DNA from: Stenotrophomonas maltophilia D457 | GTDB lineage: Bacteria; Pseudomonadota; Gammaproteobacteria; Xanthomonadales; Xanthomonadaceae | Length of the DNA stretch: 64,000 nt | NCBI RefSeq assembly: GCF_000284595.1 | Contig: NC_017671.1 | Span: forward strand, 1,645,001 to 1,709,000 | Reading direction: 5' to 3' | In this document: positions 46,249-54,051 of the stretch, one piece after another | How positions within the stretch are numbered: the first letter of the stretch is position 1 | How the letters are laid out: the number at the start of each line of letters is the position of its first letter | Translations under genes and position numbers: made by a program | The notes under the pieces: model-generated | Told to the model about the DNA's origin: nothing | Seen by the model: only the letters and a program-made list of their open reading frames with translations | The model's database searches: none

Positions 46249-47149
46249 GGCGGGCCTCCTTGGCGTTCTCGTCGCCGTCCGGCTGCGGCAGATGCACGGC
46301 AGGGTCGAAGCGGTGAATCGCCGGCAGCAGCGACTGCGCGAGGCCGCGGCCGCGCGTGACCAGGTACAGCACGGTCGTGTCCTCGGTCGTGCCGCGCGGG
46401 CCCAGCGCCTCGTGCTGGAAGGTGGCGGTGAGGAAATCGCCTTGCAGCACGCGCGGGTCGAGCGCGACCCAGTCGGCGCCGGTGTTGGTGAGGCGCACGG
46501 CAGTCACCCATTGGTCTTCCAGGCGCCACGACGCGAGCACGGCCGCGCGCACCGGCAGCGTTGGCATCAGTGTGTCCAGGTCGAGGTCGCGGGGAAGGTT
46601 GACCCGCATGACGCCCGGAAGCGGCTCGACGGTGCGCAGCGGTGCGTAGAGGTTCTGCGCGGCGAAGCGCGTCAGCACGACAGGGACCGGAGTTTCGCGC
46701 CGCGCGGTCCGCGCACCTGCCTGGCCCTGGGCGCGTGCCGGGGCCTCGGCACTGTCGGCCTGCTCGCCATAGCGTCCCGGTGCGCTGTCACCCTCGACGA
46801 TGCGCACCGGCTCCAGCTCGGCTTCCCCGTCCTTGGGCGGTTCGGCTGCGATGTCCAGCAGGATCAGCGCGCCCGTGTCGGCGTCCTGCAGTTGCAACCG
46901 CGTGGGCTCGATCGGCTCGCTGGCACGCAGGTACACCGCGCCGCCCGCACTCTGCACGCGCAGGCGTTTGCCCACGCCTGCGGGCACGCCCACGCGCACG
47001 TTCCGGTCGATGAATACGATGCGTTCCTGACCGACCTTCAGCGGCACTGCCAGTGGCATGCGTTCCCAACGCAGGATCTCCACCGCCTGGGCGACGGGTG
47101 CCGCGGCCACGGCCAGTAGCCCCAGCAGCGCGAGTACAGGATGCTTCAT
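46238..47149 (-). CDS. ICE protein, PFL_4704 family (TraK/VirB9-like)
   Basis: 303 residues with signal peptide (LLAVAAAPVAQAV) and EILRWERMPLAVPLKVGQER. The N-terminal beta domain IVFIDRNVRVGVPAGV and a C-terminal domain (VRAAVLASWRLEDQWVTAV) resemble TraK-type core proteins. It overlaps the VirB10-like gene by 11 bases and the upstream gene by 4, in the usual TraK-TraB-TraV-like order. Confidence 0.86.
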   Translation of the reverse strand: MKHPVLALLGLLAVAAAPVAQAVEILRWERMPLAVPLKVGQERIVFIDRNVRVGVPAGVGKRLRVQSAGGAVYLRASEPIEPTRLQLQDADTGALILLDIAAEPPKDGEAELEPVRIVEGDSAPGRYGEQADSAEAPARAQGQAGARTARRETPVPVVLTRFAAQNLYAPLRTVEPLPGVMRVNLPRDLDLDTLMPTLPVRAAVLASWRLEDQWVTAVRLTNTGADWVALDPRVLQGDFLTATFQHEALGPRGTTEDTTVLYLVTRGRGLAQSLLPAIHRFDPAVHLPQPDGDENAKEARHAQ

Positions 47150-47838
47150 GGGGTGTTTCCTCCTTGAGGCGCTTGCGGATTCAGGTCACTCGGCGCCGGG
47201 CGCGCCGGCTCCGGTGCACTGATGCGCTGGGGCGCGCCTTCGTAGCAGTCCAGCGCCAGGCCGAACGGGTTGCGGGCGGGATCGACGTCCACCCGCGTGA
47301 CCTTGATCGGATAGCGCACCAGGGCGCGTTTGACCTGCTCGGCGCCGTAGTACTCGTCCGCCGTGATGTCCAGCGTCACCACCCAGTCGCGATCGGATAC
47401 GGTGCGCACGCGCGCCGTGGGGTCGTCGCCATAGCCGCGGCCGGGAATCTCGTAGATGCCGCGCACGCGCTGACGCAGCTCGCCCGTGGAGCGGCGGTAG
47501 TCATAGTCCGCCCGCAGGAAGGCCTGGCAGGACGGGGTGAGGTACGGCGAGAGCGTATGGAGGTTGCGCGAGTAGTCTTCTTCGCCATTGGTCGGCCAGC
47601 GGTTCAGCGTCTGGAACACGTAGAACGTGAACGCATAGACCGATTCGGGCGGCACTTCCCACCACTTGCGGGTACTGCCAGAGCGCAGGTCGGGCGGGAC
47701 GTGGATGGTCAGGTCGCGCGGCGCGCTCCACCAGCCGCCGCCCATGACCAGGGCGACAATGACCAGCGCGCCCGCGCCCAGGCGCAAGGTCTTGATGTGC
47801 GCCTGCAGGTGGGCGATCTCGTTCTTGAAGCGGCTCAT
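47146..47838 (-). CDS. ICE protein, PFL_4703 family (TraE/VirB8-like)
   Basis: 230 residues. One membrane helix near residues 20-38 (GAGALVIVALVMGGGWW) is followed by a VirB8/TraE-like periplasmic domain: ESVYAFTFYVFQTLNRWP, LSPYLTPSCQAFL and WVVTLDITADEYYGAE. The start ATG at 47836-47838 gives MSRFKNEIAHLQAH. It sits at the inner-membrane face of the translocation channel. Confidence 0.87.
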   Translation of the reverse strand: MSRFKNEIAHLQAHIKTLRLGAGALVIVALVMGGGWWSAPRDLTIHVPPDLRSGSTRKWWEVPPESVYAFTFYVFQTLNRWPTNGEEDYSRNLHTLSPYLTPSCQAFLRADYDYRRSTGELRQRVRGIYEIPGRGYGDDPTARVRTVSDRDWVVTLDITADEYYGAEQVKRALVRYPIKVTRVDVDPARNPFGLALDCYEGAPQRISAPEPARPAPSDLNPQAPQGGNTP

Positions 47839-48233
47839 CGCATGCTCCTGCGGGTGGACCAGAAGCCCGAGCGCGAGATCAGCACGTGGCCGCCCACCCA
47901 GCCGGCCATCAGCGGATGGCGCGTTGCGATGCGCCACTGCAACTGTCGATACAGCCAGGTGTCGGGGCGCCCACGCTTGAGGCGGCGCAGGATGCCGCCG
48001 CCGATGAACACGCCCAAGGCCACGCCCAGGACAACGAACGTCGGTGCGATGGCGATCGTGCGGAACACCCACGAAAGCGGCGCGCCGACCAGCAGGCCGG
48101 CCGCGCCGGACAGGCCGCAGCAGATCCACAGCTCGTCGGCGGTGAGGCCGCGCACGACCACGGGATGGCGGTTGAGCCGGTGCGGAAGGAACGTGACCGT
48201 CCCGTCCGCACGGACGTGCTGCTGCTCGGACAT
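47835..48233 (-). CDS. ICE protein, PFL_4702 family (TraL-like, DUF3487)
   Basis: 132 residues starting MSEQQHVRADGTVTFLPHRL. Two membrane helices (CCGLSGAAGLLVGAPLSWVF and APTFVVLGVALGVFIGG) are followed by a basic segment and GWVGGHVLISRSGFWSTRRS. It overlaps the VirB8-like gene by 4 bases. Comparable to TraL/VirB3 by place and topology. Confidence 0.83.
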   Translation of the reverse strand: MSEQQHVRADGTVTFLPHRLNRHPVVVRGLTADELWICCGLSGAAGLLVGAPLSWVFRTIAIAPTFVVLGVALGVFIGGGILRRLKRGRPDTWLYRQLQWRIATRHPLMAGWVGGHVLISRSGFWSTRRSMR

Positions 48234-48244
48234 ACCGGCCTCGC

Positions 48245-48604
48245 TTACAGGATGCCGGTGGCTTCGGTGAGCAGCCAGATGCCGATCACGAGCAGCACGG
48301 CGCCGATGGCGACCGTGAGGCCGAATTGGCCCCACGTCTTGCGGCCGGTGTGGATCTCCGCGTAGGTGCCGTAGGCGTGGTAGCAGACGCCGATGAACAT
48401 CGACGCCACCACCAGCAGGGCCACGAGCATGATGATGTCGTAGCCGTAGTTGCGGATGGTCTCCATGATGCCGTTGCCGGTGCCGCGCGTCGGGTTCTCC
48501 AACTGCGGCAGACCTTGCGCGAACGACAGTGCGGGCAGCGCGGCGGCGCCCAGGGCCACGGCGGCGCGCTGGGCAAAACGGGAAGTGAGGTTGCGGTTGT
48601 GCAT
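48245..48604 (-). CDS. ICE protein, PFL_4701-type (TIGR03745), pilin-like
   Basis: 119 residues: a signal peptide (AAVALGAAALPALSFAQG), then two membrane helices (IIMLVALLVVASMFIGVCYHAY and LTVAIGAVLLVIGIWLL, in parts). This is the VirB2-pilin-like layout. The start at 48604 is preferred over an ATG at 48619 because AAGG lies upstream. Probably the pilus subunit or a close partner. Confidence 0.8.
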   Translation of the reverse strand: MHNRNLTSRFAQRAAVALGAAALPALSFAQGLPQLENPTRGTGNGIMETIRNYGYDIIMLVALLVVASMFIGVCYHAYGTYAEIHTGRKTWGQFGLTVAIGAVLLVIGIWLLTEATGIL

Positions 48605-48620
48605 GGTCGGGCCTTTCATG

Positions 48621-48854
48621 TCAGGACAGGAGGAAGAAACTCAGGACGAGGTACATCGCGACGAAGCGGATGCAGACGCCGAGGAACTGGCGCTGGTTGA
48701 GGCGGCTCTCGGACCACCCCACATAGGCCGTTCGGATGGCCCAGACGCCCCACACGAGCAGGACCGCGAACACGACGCCGACCAGGACGGTCGCCATCGC
48801 GGAAGGCGCGATACCGCTGTTGGCTTGAAATGCCGAGACCTGGGCGCCGTTCAT
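48621..48854 (-). CDS. Small ICE membrane protein (TIGR03758-type)
   Basis: 77 residues with two membrane helices (MATVLVGVVFAVLLVWGVWA and IRFVAMYLVLSFFLL) and the conserved WSESRLNQRQFLG between them. It overlaps the RAQPRD gene by 4 bases. A second pilin-like or channel component is possible, but its role is not known. Confidence 0.82.
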   Translation of the reverse strand: MNGAQVSAFQANSGIAPSAMATVLVGVVFAVLLVWGVWAIRTAYVGWSESRLNQRQFLGVCIRFVAMYLVLSFFLLS

Positions 48855-49234
48855 TGCTCGCCCTCCGCAGTCGTCTTCGGCGATGGCGAAGCGGCCCGCT
48901 CGGTGCGGTAGTCGCCGGCCAGTTCGGAGGGGTCGCGCGGCTGAGCGCGTGATGGCGTCAGGTGGAACTGGATGCCGGCGCGCACGCGCGCCAGGTCAGC
49001 CAGCAGCCGTGGGTAATCGAAGTGGTAGCGCTCGCCCGGCTGGATGGGGGCATGCGCGGCGCTGTCCGCGACGGTGCGTTCCAGCGCGTCGAGCTGGCGC
49101 AGCGCGGCGACCAACTCCTGGCGCTGCGCCGGGGACTCGGCCAATGCCATCGGGGACTGGCCCAGCACGAGGGCCGTCACGAAAAAAGTGGGCACGCCGC
49201 GATGCGCGGCGCGCAGCCAGATCGAAGCCACCAT
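48851..49234 (-). CDS. RAQPRD-family ICE protein
   Basis: 127 residues with signal peptide (FVTALVLGQSPMALAES) and the name-giving motif at PSRAQPRDPSELAGDYR near the C-terminus. Also RYHFDYPRLLADLARVRAGI. It is the first gene of this transfer operon. In related elements the gene before it is the TraD-linked membrane-protein gene, which here lies 7.5 kb away beyond the defence island. Confidence 0.88.
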   Translation of the reverse strand: MVASIWLRAAHRGVPTFFVTALVLGQSPMALAESPAQRQELVAALRQLDALERTVADSAAHAPIQPGERYHFDYPRLLADLARVRAGIQFHLTPSRAQPRDPSELAGDYRTERAASPSPKTTAEGEQ

Positions 49235-49374
49235 CGCGCCATTCCTGTGTGATCAGCAATGGGTTGATCGTGGAGATCAGGGCTGTTTCAGGCCGCAAAC
49301 AATAGGAACTGGCGGACGACCGGATTGGGCATGCTGCGAGCGAACCTACAAAAGCACGGGTCGCGCTTCGATTA

Positions 49375-49403
49375 TTGCGTTTTTCGAGTATTTCGAATAT
49401 GAT
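49375..49403 (+). promoter_or_regulatory. Promoter and operator of the HTH-PIN/CBASS operon
   Basis: TTGCGT (49375-49380), 17 bases, TATGAT (49398-49403). The spacer holds the inverted repeat TTCGA-GTATT-TCGAA (49383-49397), placed to block polymerase. AGGAG at 49427-49431 serves the first gene, 6 bases before its ATG. It is likely the site of autoregulation by the HTH protein. Confidence 0.65.
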
Positions 49404-49437
49404 CGGCTCTGCAACCGTTTTCGCTTAGGAGCTACCC

Positions 49438-49908
49438 ATGACCACCGCCACTGCCCAATCCAAGATGACCCTTCCCGCCGCGGGAGAGGTGAAGGCAGCC
49501 GTCCAGGGTCAACGTGCCTTGGCGGCTTACCTCGCAACCCAGTTCGAGACGCAGCACATCCAGATCTTTGATGACCACAAACAGGCTCATCAGGTGGAAC
49601 TGCCTACCTCGGCTTTACGCCTGCTGGTCGACATCCTGGCCGAGTTGGCCGATGGCAATGCAGTAAAGGTGGTGCCCGTCCATGCAGAGCTGACGACCCA
49701 AGAGGCGGCGGACTTGCTCAACGTGTCCCGTCCCCATTTCGTCAAGCTGCTCGAAGATGGGGTGTTGGCATTTCATCGCACCGGCAAGCACCGCAGGGTG
49801 AGGTTCGCCGATCTGATGCAGTACAAGGAAGCGCGCGAGCGCGCCAGTGAGCAGGCGATGGCCGAACTCGCTCAGCAGTCGCAAGAGTTGGGAATGGGAT
49901 ACGAATGA
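49438..49908 (+). CDS. HTH (excisionase-type) DNA-binding protein paired with PIN
   Basis: 156 residues. An N-terminal region (residues 1-80) is followed by a MerR/excisionase-type helix-turn-helix: LTTQEAADLLNVSRPHFVKL and LEDGVLAFHRTGKHRRVRFA, then a helical tail (EQAMAELAQQSQELG). It overlaps the PIN gene by 4 bases (ATGA), the usual form of an antitoxin-toxin pair. It probably represses the promoter just upstream and hence perhaps the whole CBASS operon. Confidence 0.83.
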   Translation: MTTATAQSKMTLPAAGEVKAAVQGQRALAAYLATQFETQHIQIFDDHKQAHQVELPTSALRLLVDILAELADGNAVKVVPVHAELTTQEAADLLNVSRPHFVKLLEDGVLAFHRTGKHRRVRFADLMQYKEARERASEQAMAELAQQSQELGMGYE

Positions 49909-50480
49909 GGCATTCCCCATTCACCGCCGTCTACGACGCGTGCGTTCTATATCCCGCGCCACTGCGGGATTTCCTGATGTGGCTCGGCCTGTCTGGCCGC
50001 TTCCGGGCGCGGTGGAGCCAAGCCATTCATGAGGAGTGGAAACGCAACCTGTTGATCAACCGCCCCGATCTCACCCGGGTTCAGGTCGACAGGACGTCGG
50101 ATCTCATGGACCGGGCAATTCCGGACGGCTTGGTGGAGGGCTACGAAGCGCTCGTGGCAGGCCTGACATTGCCCGATCCGGACGACCGGCACGTCCTGGC
50201 TGCGGCGATTCGCTGCGGTGCGAGCGTGATTGTGACGTTCAACGAACGGGATTTCCCGAACGATCTGCTGGCTCCGTACGGCATCGAATCGCAGCACCCC
50301 GATGAGTTTGTGGACAACCTACTGGATCTGGACGCGGCCGCCGTGGTGTCGGCTGCGCAGCGCCAGCGTGCCCAACTCAAGCATCCGCCGATCGAGGTGG
50401 ACCGCTATCTCGAAATCCTGCTGCGCCAGGGCCTTGTGCAAACGACCAAGGTGCTGGCGACCTATCGCACCATTCTCTGA
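49905..50480 (+). CDS. PIN-domain ribonuclease (VapC-like toxin)
   Basis: 191 residues, PIN_3-like. Acidic active-site residues are visible: D11 (AVYDACVLYP), Glu in AIHEEWKRNL, Asp in LPDPDDRHVLAAAI and the FNERDFP motif. The C-terminal helical part is longer than in simple VapC. It presumably cleaves RNA when free of the HTH partner. The trip13 gene starts 17 bases after its stop, so it can be on the CBASS transcript. Confidence 0.85.
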   Translation: MRHSPFTAVYDACVLYPAPLRDFLMWLGLSGRFRARWSQAIHEEWKRNLLINRPDLTRVQVDRTSDLMDRAIPDGLVEGYEALVAGLTLPDPDDRHVLAAAIRCGASVIVTFNERDFPNDLLAPYGIESQHPDEFVDNLLDLDAAAVVSAAQRQRAQLKHPPIEVDRYLEILLRQGLVQTTKVLATYRTIL

Positions 50481-50497
50481 CCCGCCGAGAGCCACGG

Positions 50498-51412
50498 ATG
50501 ACCAAGAATCCTTCATCAGACGCCACTTTGCCGAAAGGCATCCATCGAAGCTGGAAGCTGCCGGACACGTCGCTGGGCGCCCTGTGGGATTCCATCGTCA
50601 TGGACGAAGCTCTCAAGAAGCAGTTGCTGTCACAGGCGATCGTCAACTTCACGGTGCGCCCCAAGGTGGAGCGCACGGTACTCCCCCTGCACGGCGTGAT
50701 CTTGTTGGTCGGCCCGCCGGGGACTGGGAAGACCTCCTTGGCACGGGGCTTGGCGCATCGTGTGGCCGAATCTTTTTCTTCTGCGAAGTTTCGATTGCTG
50801 GAAGTAGAGCCTCACACGCTGACGAGCTCTGCAATGGGAAAGACTCAACGCGCCGTGGCAGACCTGTTCTCGCAATCGATCGCAGAATCCGCAGCGGCGG
50901 GCCCGACGATCGTCCTTCTGGACGAGGTCGAAACGCTTGCGGCTGATCGAGCCAAGCTCAGCCTGGAAGCCAACCCGGTTGATGTGCACCGGGCCACCGA
51001 CGCGGTGTTGGTGCAGTTGGACATGTTGGCCGAACGCAACCCGCATCTGCTGTTCGTGGCCACCAGCAACTTCCCACAGGCCGTCGACAGTGCCTTCCTA
51101 TCTCGTTGCGACATGGTGATGGAGGTGCCACTGCCCGGCAAGGATGCCTGCAAGCAGATCCTGGTGGACTGCCTGAATGGCCTGGCAAAGACATTTCCGG
51201 GGATTGGCAAGCTTTCCTCGGCTCACCAGTTCGACGCGTGCGCTGGCGAGTGCGTCGGATTGGATGGTCGGGCCATTCGCAAGGTCGTAGCCAACGCCCT
51301 CGCGGCCGACCCGCAAGTGGCTATCGATCCGAACAAGCTTTCCGTAGAGCACCTGCGCAGTGCGATACGACAGGCAACGCAAATGCGCCTTCAAGGAGGG
51401 AAGCAAAAATGA
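50498..51412 (+). CDS. cap6: Trip13/Pch2-like AAA+ ATPase of CBASS (Cap6)
   Basis: 304 residues. Walker A GPPGTGKT (72-79), Walker B TIVLLDEVETLA (142-143 being DE), sensor 1 LFVATSNFPQAVD and an Arg finger region (SAFLSRCDMVMEV). It resembles eukaryotic Trip13/Pch2, which remodels HORMA proteins. In type III CBASS it disassembles HORMA-cyclase complexes and keeps the system off. It overlaps the first HORMA gene (ATGA). Confidence 0.92.
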   Translation: MTKNPSSDATLPKGIHRSWKLPDTSLGALWDSIVMDEALKKQLLSQAIVNFTVRPKVERTVLPLHGVILLVGPPGTGKTSLARGLAHRVAESFSSAKFRLLEVEPHTLTSSAMGKTQRAVADLFSQSIAESAAAGPTIVLLDEVETLAADRAKLSLEANPVDVHRATDAVLVQLDMLAERNPHLLFVATSNFPQAVDSAFLSRCDMVMEVPLPGKDACKQILVDCLNGLAKTFPGIGKLSSAHQFDACAGECVGLDGRAIRKVVANALAADPQVAIDPNKLSVEHLRSAIRQATQMRLQGGKQK

Positions 51413-51879
51413 CCACCGTTGTCAGCCGGACGTTTCGCAGCTCGCCGCACCGCGATGCGTTGCAGACGTGGGATGCCATTGTCGAACTGCTCACTCAGGG
51501 CAAGGACGGCACGGCTCGCTCTGAACTCAGGGCCGTGGCGGGCGTGGCCGCCAGCTTGATCGCCGACCAGGCACCCAAGAGCGCGCCCATCGTTGCGACA
51601 TGCGATGGACCACGGACCAGGATCTACTGCCTCTTCGACGAAGACGCGATCGATGGTGATGATGCCAACGAAGAAGTCTTGGGGTTCGAGCCGTTGAAGG
51701 GAGACTGGGGAGTCTCGCTGCCGTGTCCGAAGGAGCAGCTCGGCTGGGTGCAAACCGCGCTCAAAAAGCACAGTTCTCGCATCATTGCACGGGACTTGAG
51801 CCAAGGAATTGCCACGCAGGCGCAGGCCGATGCTGGACAAGCGCTGTCGCTCGACCTCGGAGGTTTCCTCAAGTCATGA
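51409..51879 (+). CDS. HORMA-like CBASS sensor/regulator (first copy)
   Basis: 156 residues ([20 protein letters not shown], then [18 protein letters not shown] and [20 protein letters not shown]). It is less typical than the next gene product. It is called HORMA-like because Trip13/HORMA/HORMA/CD-NTase/NucC sets with two HORMA genes are known, as in Pseudomonas aeruginosa ATCC 27853. Overlaps both neighbours by 4 bases. A structural model is needed to confirm the fold. Confidence 0.65.
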
Positions 51880-52376
51880 GCACCGTCGCCACCTACTCGT
51901 ACACGCACTCGGTTACCTATGTGACCGACAACATCCTCAAGAGCTTGAAAGACATCATCCTGCTCAGTGGGCTGGACCCCGAGCACTTCGCGGATCGCTG
52001 GGAGAGCAATACCCGAGCCATCAAGACGTGGCTCGGGACCGGTGATCTGCGCAAGGTGATTCTGGAGATCTACAACCCGGCAACCGACAAACTCGTGACC
52101 CGATGGGATATCGACATCGTGTATGGGTGGTCCGATGGCGACGGCAGCTTCTGGACAGATACCGAGCAGTTGAAGTACGCGATCAAGAAAGCTGGGCTGC
52201 TGCCATCGCAGGCCAAGTACAAGTTAATGCTCGATACAAAGCCAGGGCGGCCTGATGTGGAGGGGTGGAGCAAAGGAAGTTATCGCTCGACGGATGGAAT
52301 GGTCAAGCAGAGCCTAGGCTCGACTGTCGAACACAGCGGCCTGGCGGGTCAGGCCGGATATTGGAGGCAACGCTGA
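51876..52376 (+). CDS. Bacterial HORMA-domain protein (second copy)
   Basis: 166 residues with the well-kept bacterial HORMA start [20 protein letters not shown]. The central strand-rich part ([20 protein letters not shown]) leads to a C-terminal safety-belt region with [19 protein letters not shown]. Such proteins bind a closure peptide signalling infection and then activate the CD-NTase. Stop and next start share TGATG. Confidence 0.87.
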
Positions 52377-53278
52377 TGCTGTCGATCGATGAAGCTTTTC
52401 GCAAGTTCAAGTCGCGTCTGGAACTCAACGAACGCGAACAGAAGAATGCCTCGCAACGCCAGAACGAAGTGCGGGACTACCTGCAGACCAAGTTCGGCAT
52501 TGCGCGCAGCTTCCTGACCGGGTCCTATGCTCGATACACGAAGACGAAGCCGCTCAAGGATATCGACATCTTCTTCGTGCTGAAGGACTCGGAGAAGCAT
52601 TACCACGGCAAGGCCGCATCGGTAGTGCTGGATGATTTCCACTCTGCATTGGTGGAGAAATACGGTTCGGCGGCCGTGCGCAAACAGGCGCGCTCGATCA
52701 ACGTGGATTTCGGTGTTCACATCGACGCGGAGGACAACACGGACTACCGGGTGGTCAGCGTGGATGCGGTGCCCGCATTCGACACCGGCGACCAGTATGA
52801 GATCCCCGATACGGCGTCCGGAAAGTGGATCAAGACGGACCCGGAGATCCATAAGGACAAGGCGACCGCAGCGCACCAAGCCTATGGCAATGAGTGGAAA
52901 GGTCTCGTGCGCATGGTGAAGTACTGGAACAACAATCCCAAGCACGGCGATCAGAAGCCGGTGAAGCCCTCGTTCCTGATCGAGGTAATGGCCCTTGAGT
53001 GTCTTTACGGCGGCTGGGGAGGATCGTTCGATCGCGAGATCCAGTCGTTCTTTGCCACGCTTGCCGATCGTGTTCATGACGAGTGGCCGGATCCCGCCGG
53101 ACTTGGCCCGGCGATCAGCAACGATATGGATGCCGCGCGCAAGCAGCGCGCGCAGCAGCTGCTGTTCCAGGCGAGCCAGGACGCAAGCATCGCCATCGAC
53201 CACGCGCGTCGTGGTCGCAATATCGAAGCGCTTCGCGCCTGGCGCGCACTGTTTGGCCCCAAGTTCCCACTGTCCTGA
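52376..53278 (+). CDS. CD-NTase of type III CBASS (CdnC/CdnD-like)
   Basis: 300 residues. The nucleotidyltransferase motif GS at 49-50 ([20 protein letters not shown]) is followed by D62-x-D64 and a third acid at D111 ([10 protein letters not shown]). The C-terminal helical domain includes [10 protein letters not shown] and [13 protein letters not shown]. It makes a cyclic oligonucleotide on phage infection; NucC partners respond to cyclic tri-AMP, so that is the likely product. GGAGG lies 8 bases before the ATG. Clade (C or D) is not decided by eye. Confidence 0.92.
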   Translation: MLSIDEAFRKFKSRLELNEREQKNASQRQNEVRDYLQTKFGIARSFLTGSYARYTKTKPLKDIDIFFVLKDSEKHYHGKAASVVLDDFHSALVEKYGSAAVRKQARSINVDFGVHIDAEDNTDYRVVSVDAVPAFDTGDQYEIPDTASGKWIKTDPEIHKDKATAAHQAYGNEWKGLVRMVKYWNNNPKHGDQKPVKPSFLIEVMALECLYGGWGGSFDREIQSFFATLADRVHDEWPDPAGLGPAISNDMDAARKQRAQQLLFQASQDASIAIDHARRGRNIEALRAWRALFGPKFPLS

Positions 53279-53316
53279 TTCCATCGGCTTCCATACACGT
53301 CCCATCGAGGTACAGC

Positions 53317-54042
53317 ATGTCCCAGTGGTCGCTTTCCCAGCTCCTGTCGTCCCTGCATGAAGACATCCAGCAGCGCTTGTCCGTAGTACGCAAGACCTTC
53401 GGTCACCCGGGTACGAAGGGGGATGCGAGCGAGAACGTCTGGATCGACATGCTGGATACCTATCTGCCCAAACGGTACCAGGCGGCGAAGGCGCATGTGG
53501 TGGACAGCCTGGGGAACTTCAGCCAGCAGATCGATGTGGTGGTGTTTGATCGGCAATATTCGCCTTTTATCTTCACCTACGAGAACGAGACGATCATTCC
53601 AGCCGAAAGCGTGTACGCCGTGTTCGAGGCCAAGCAGACGGCTGACGCGGGGCTTGTGGCCTATGCCCAGGAGAAGGTCGCCAGTGTGCGCAGGCTGCAC
53701 CGCACGAGCCTGCCGATCCCGCACGCTGGCGGGACCTACCCAGCGAAGCCGTTGATTCCGATTCTGGGTGGCTTGCTCACCTTCGAGAGCGAATGGAGTC
53801 CTGCATTGGGCCCATCCATGGACAAGGCGCTGAACGCAAACCTCACCGAGGGGCGTCTGGACATCGGATGCGTTGCCGCCCACGGGCACTTTTTCTATGA
53901 CCAAGCCAGCGGCGCGTACAGCTACACCAACGAAAACAAGCCGGCGACCGCGTTTCTTTTCAAGCTGATCGCGCAGCTTCAGTTCAGTGGAACGGTCCCC
54001 ATGATCGATGTGGAGGCTTACGGTCAGTGGTTGACCAAGTGA
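53317..54042 (+). CDS. nucC: NucC endonuclease effector of CBASS
   Basis: 241 residues. The catalytic IDx30ExK motif is complete: D73 (QQIDVVVFD), E104 and K106 (AVFEAK). These are the same positions as in the E. coli enzyme as I recall it. NucC trimers bind cyclic tri-AMP, join into hexamers and cut double-stranded DNA throughout the cell, killing it before phage release. The start at 53317 has GAGG upstream. 38 bases separate it from the cyclase gene. Confidence 0.93.
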   Translation: MSQWSLSQLLSSLHEDIQQRLSVVRKTFGHPGTKGDASENVWIDMLDTYLPKRYQAAKAHVVDSLGNFSQQIDVVVFDRQYSPFIFTYENETIIPAESVYAVFEAKQTADAGLVAYAQEKVASVRRLHRTSLPIPHAGGTYPAKPLIPILGGLLTFESEWSPALGPSMDKALNANLTEGRLDIGCVAAHGHFFYDQASGAYSYTNENKPATAFLFKLIAQLQFSGTVPMIDVEAYGQWLTK

Positions 54043-54051
54043 GGGGTCGCT

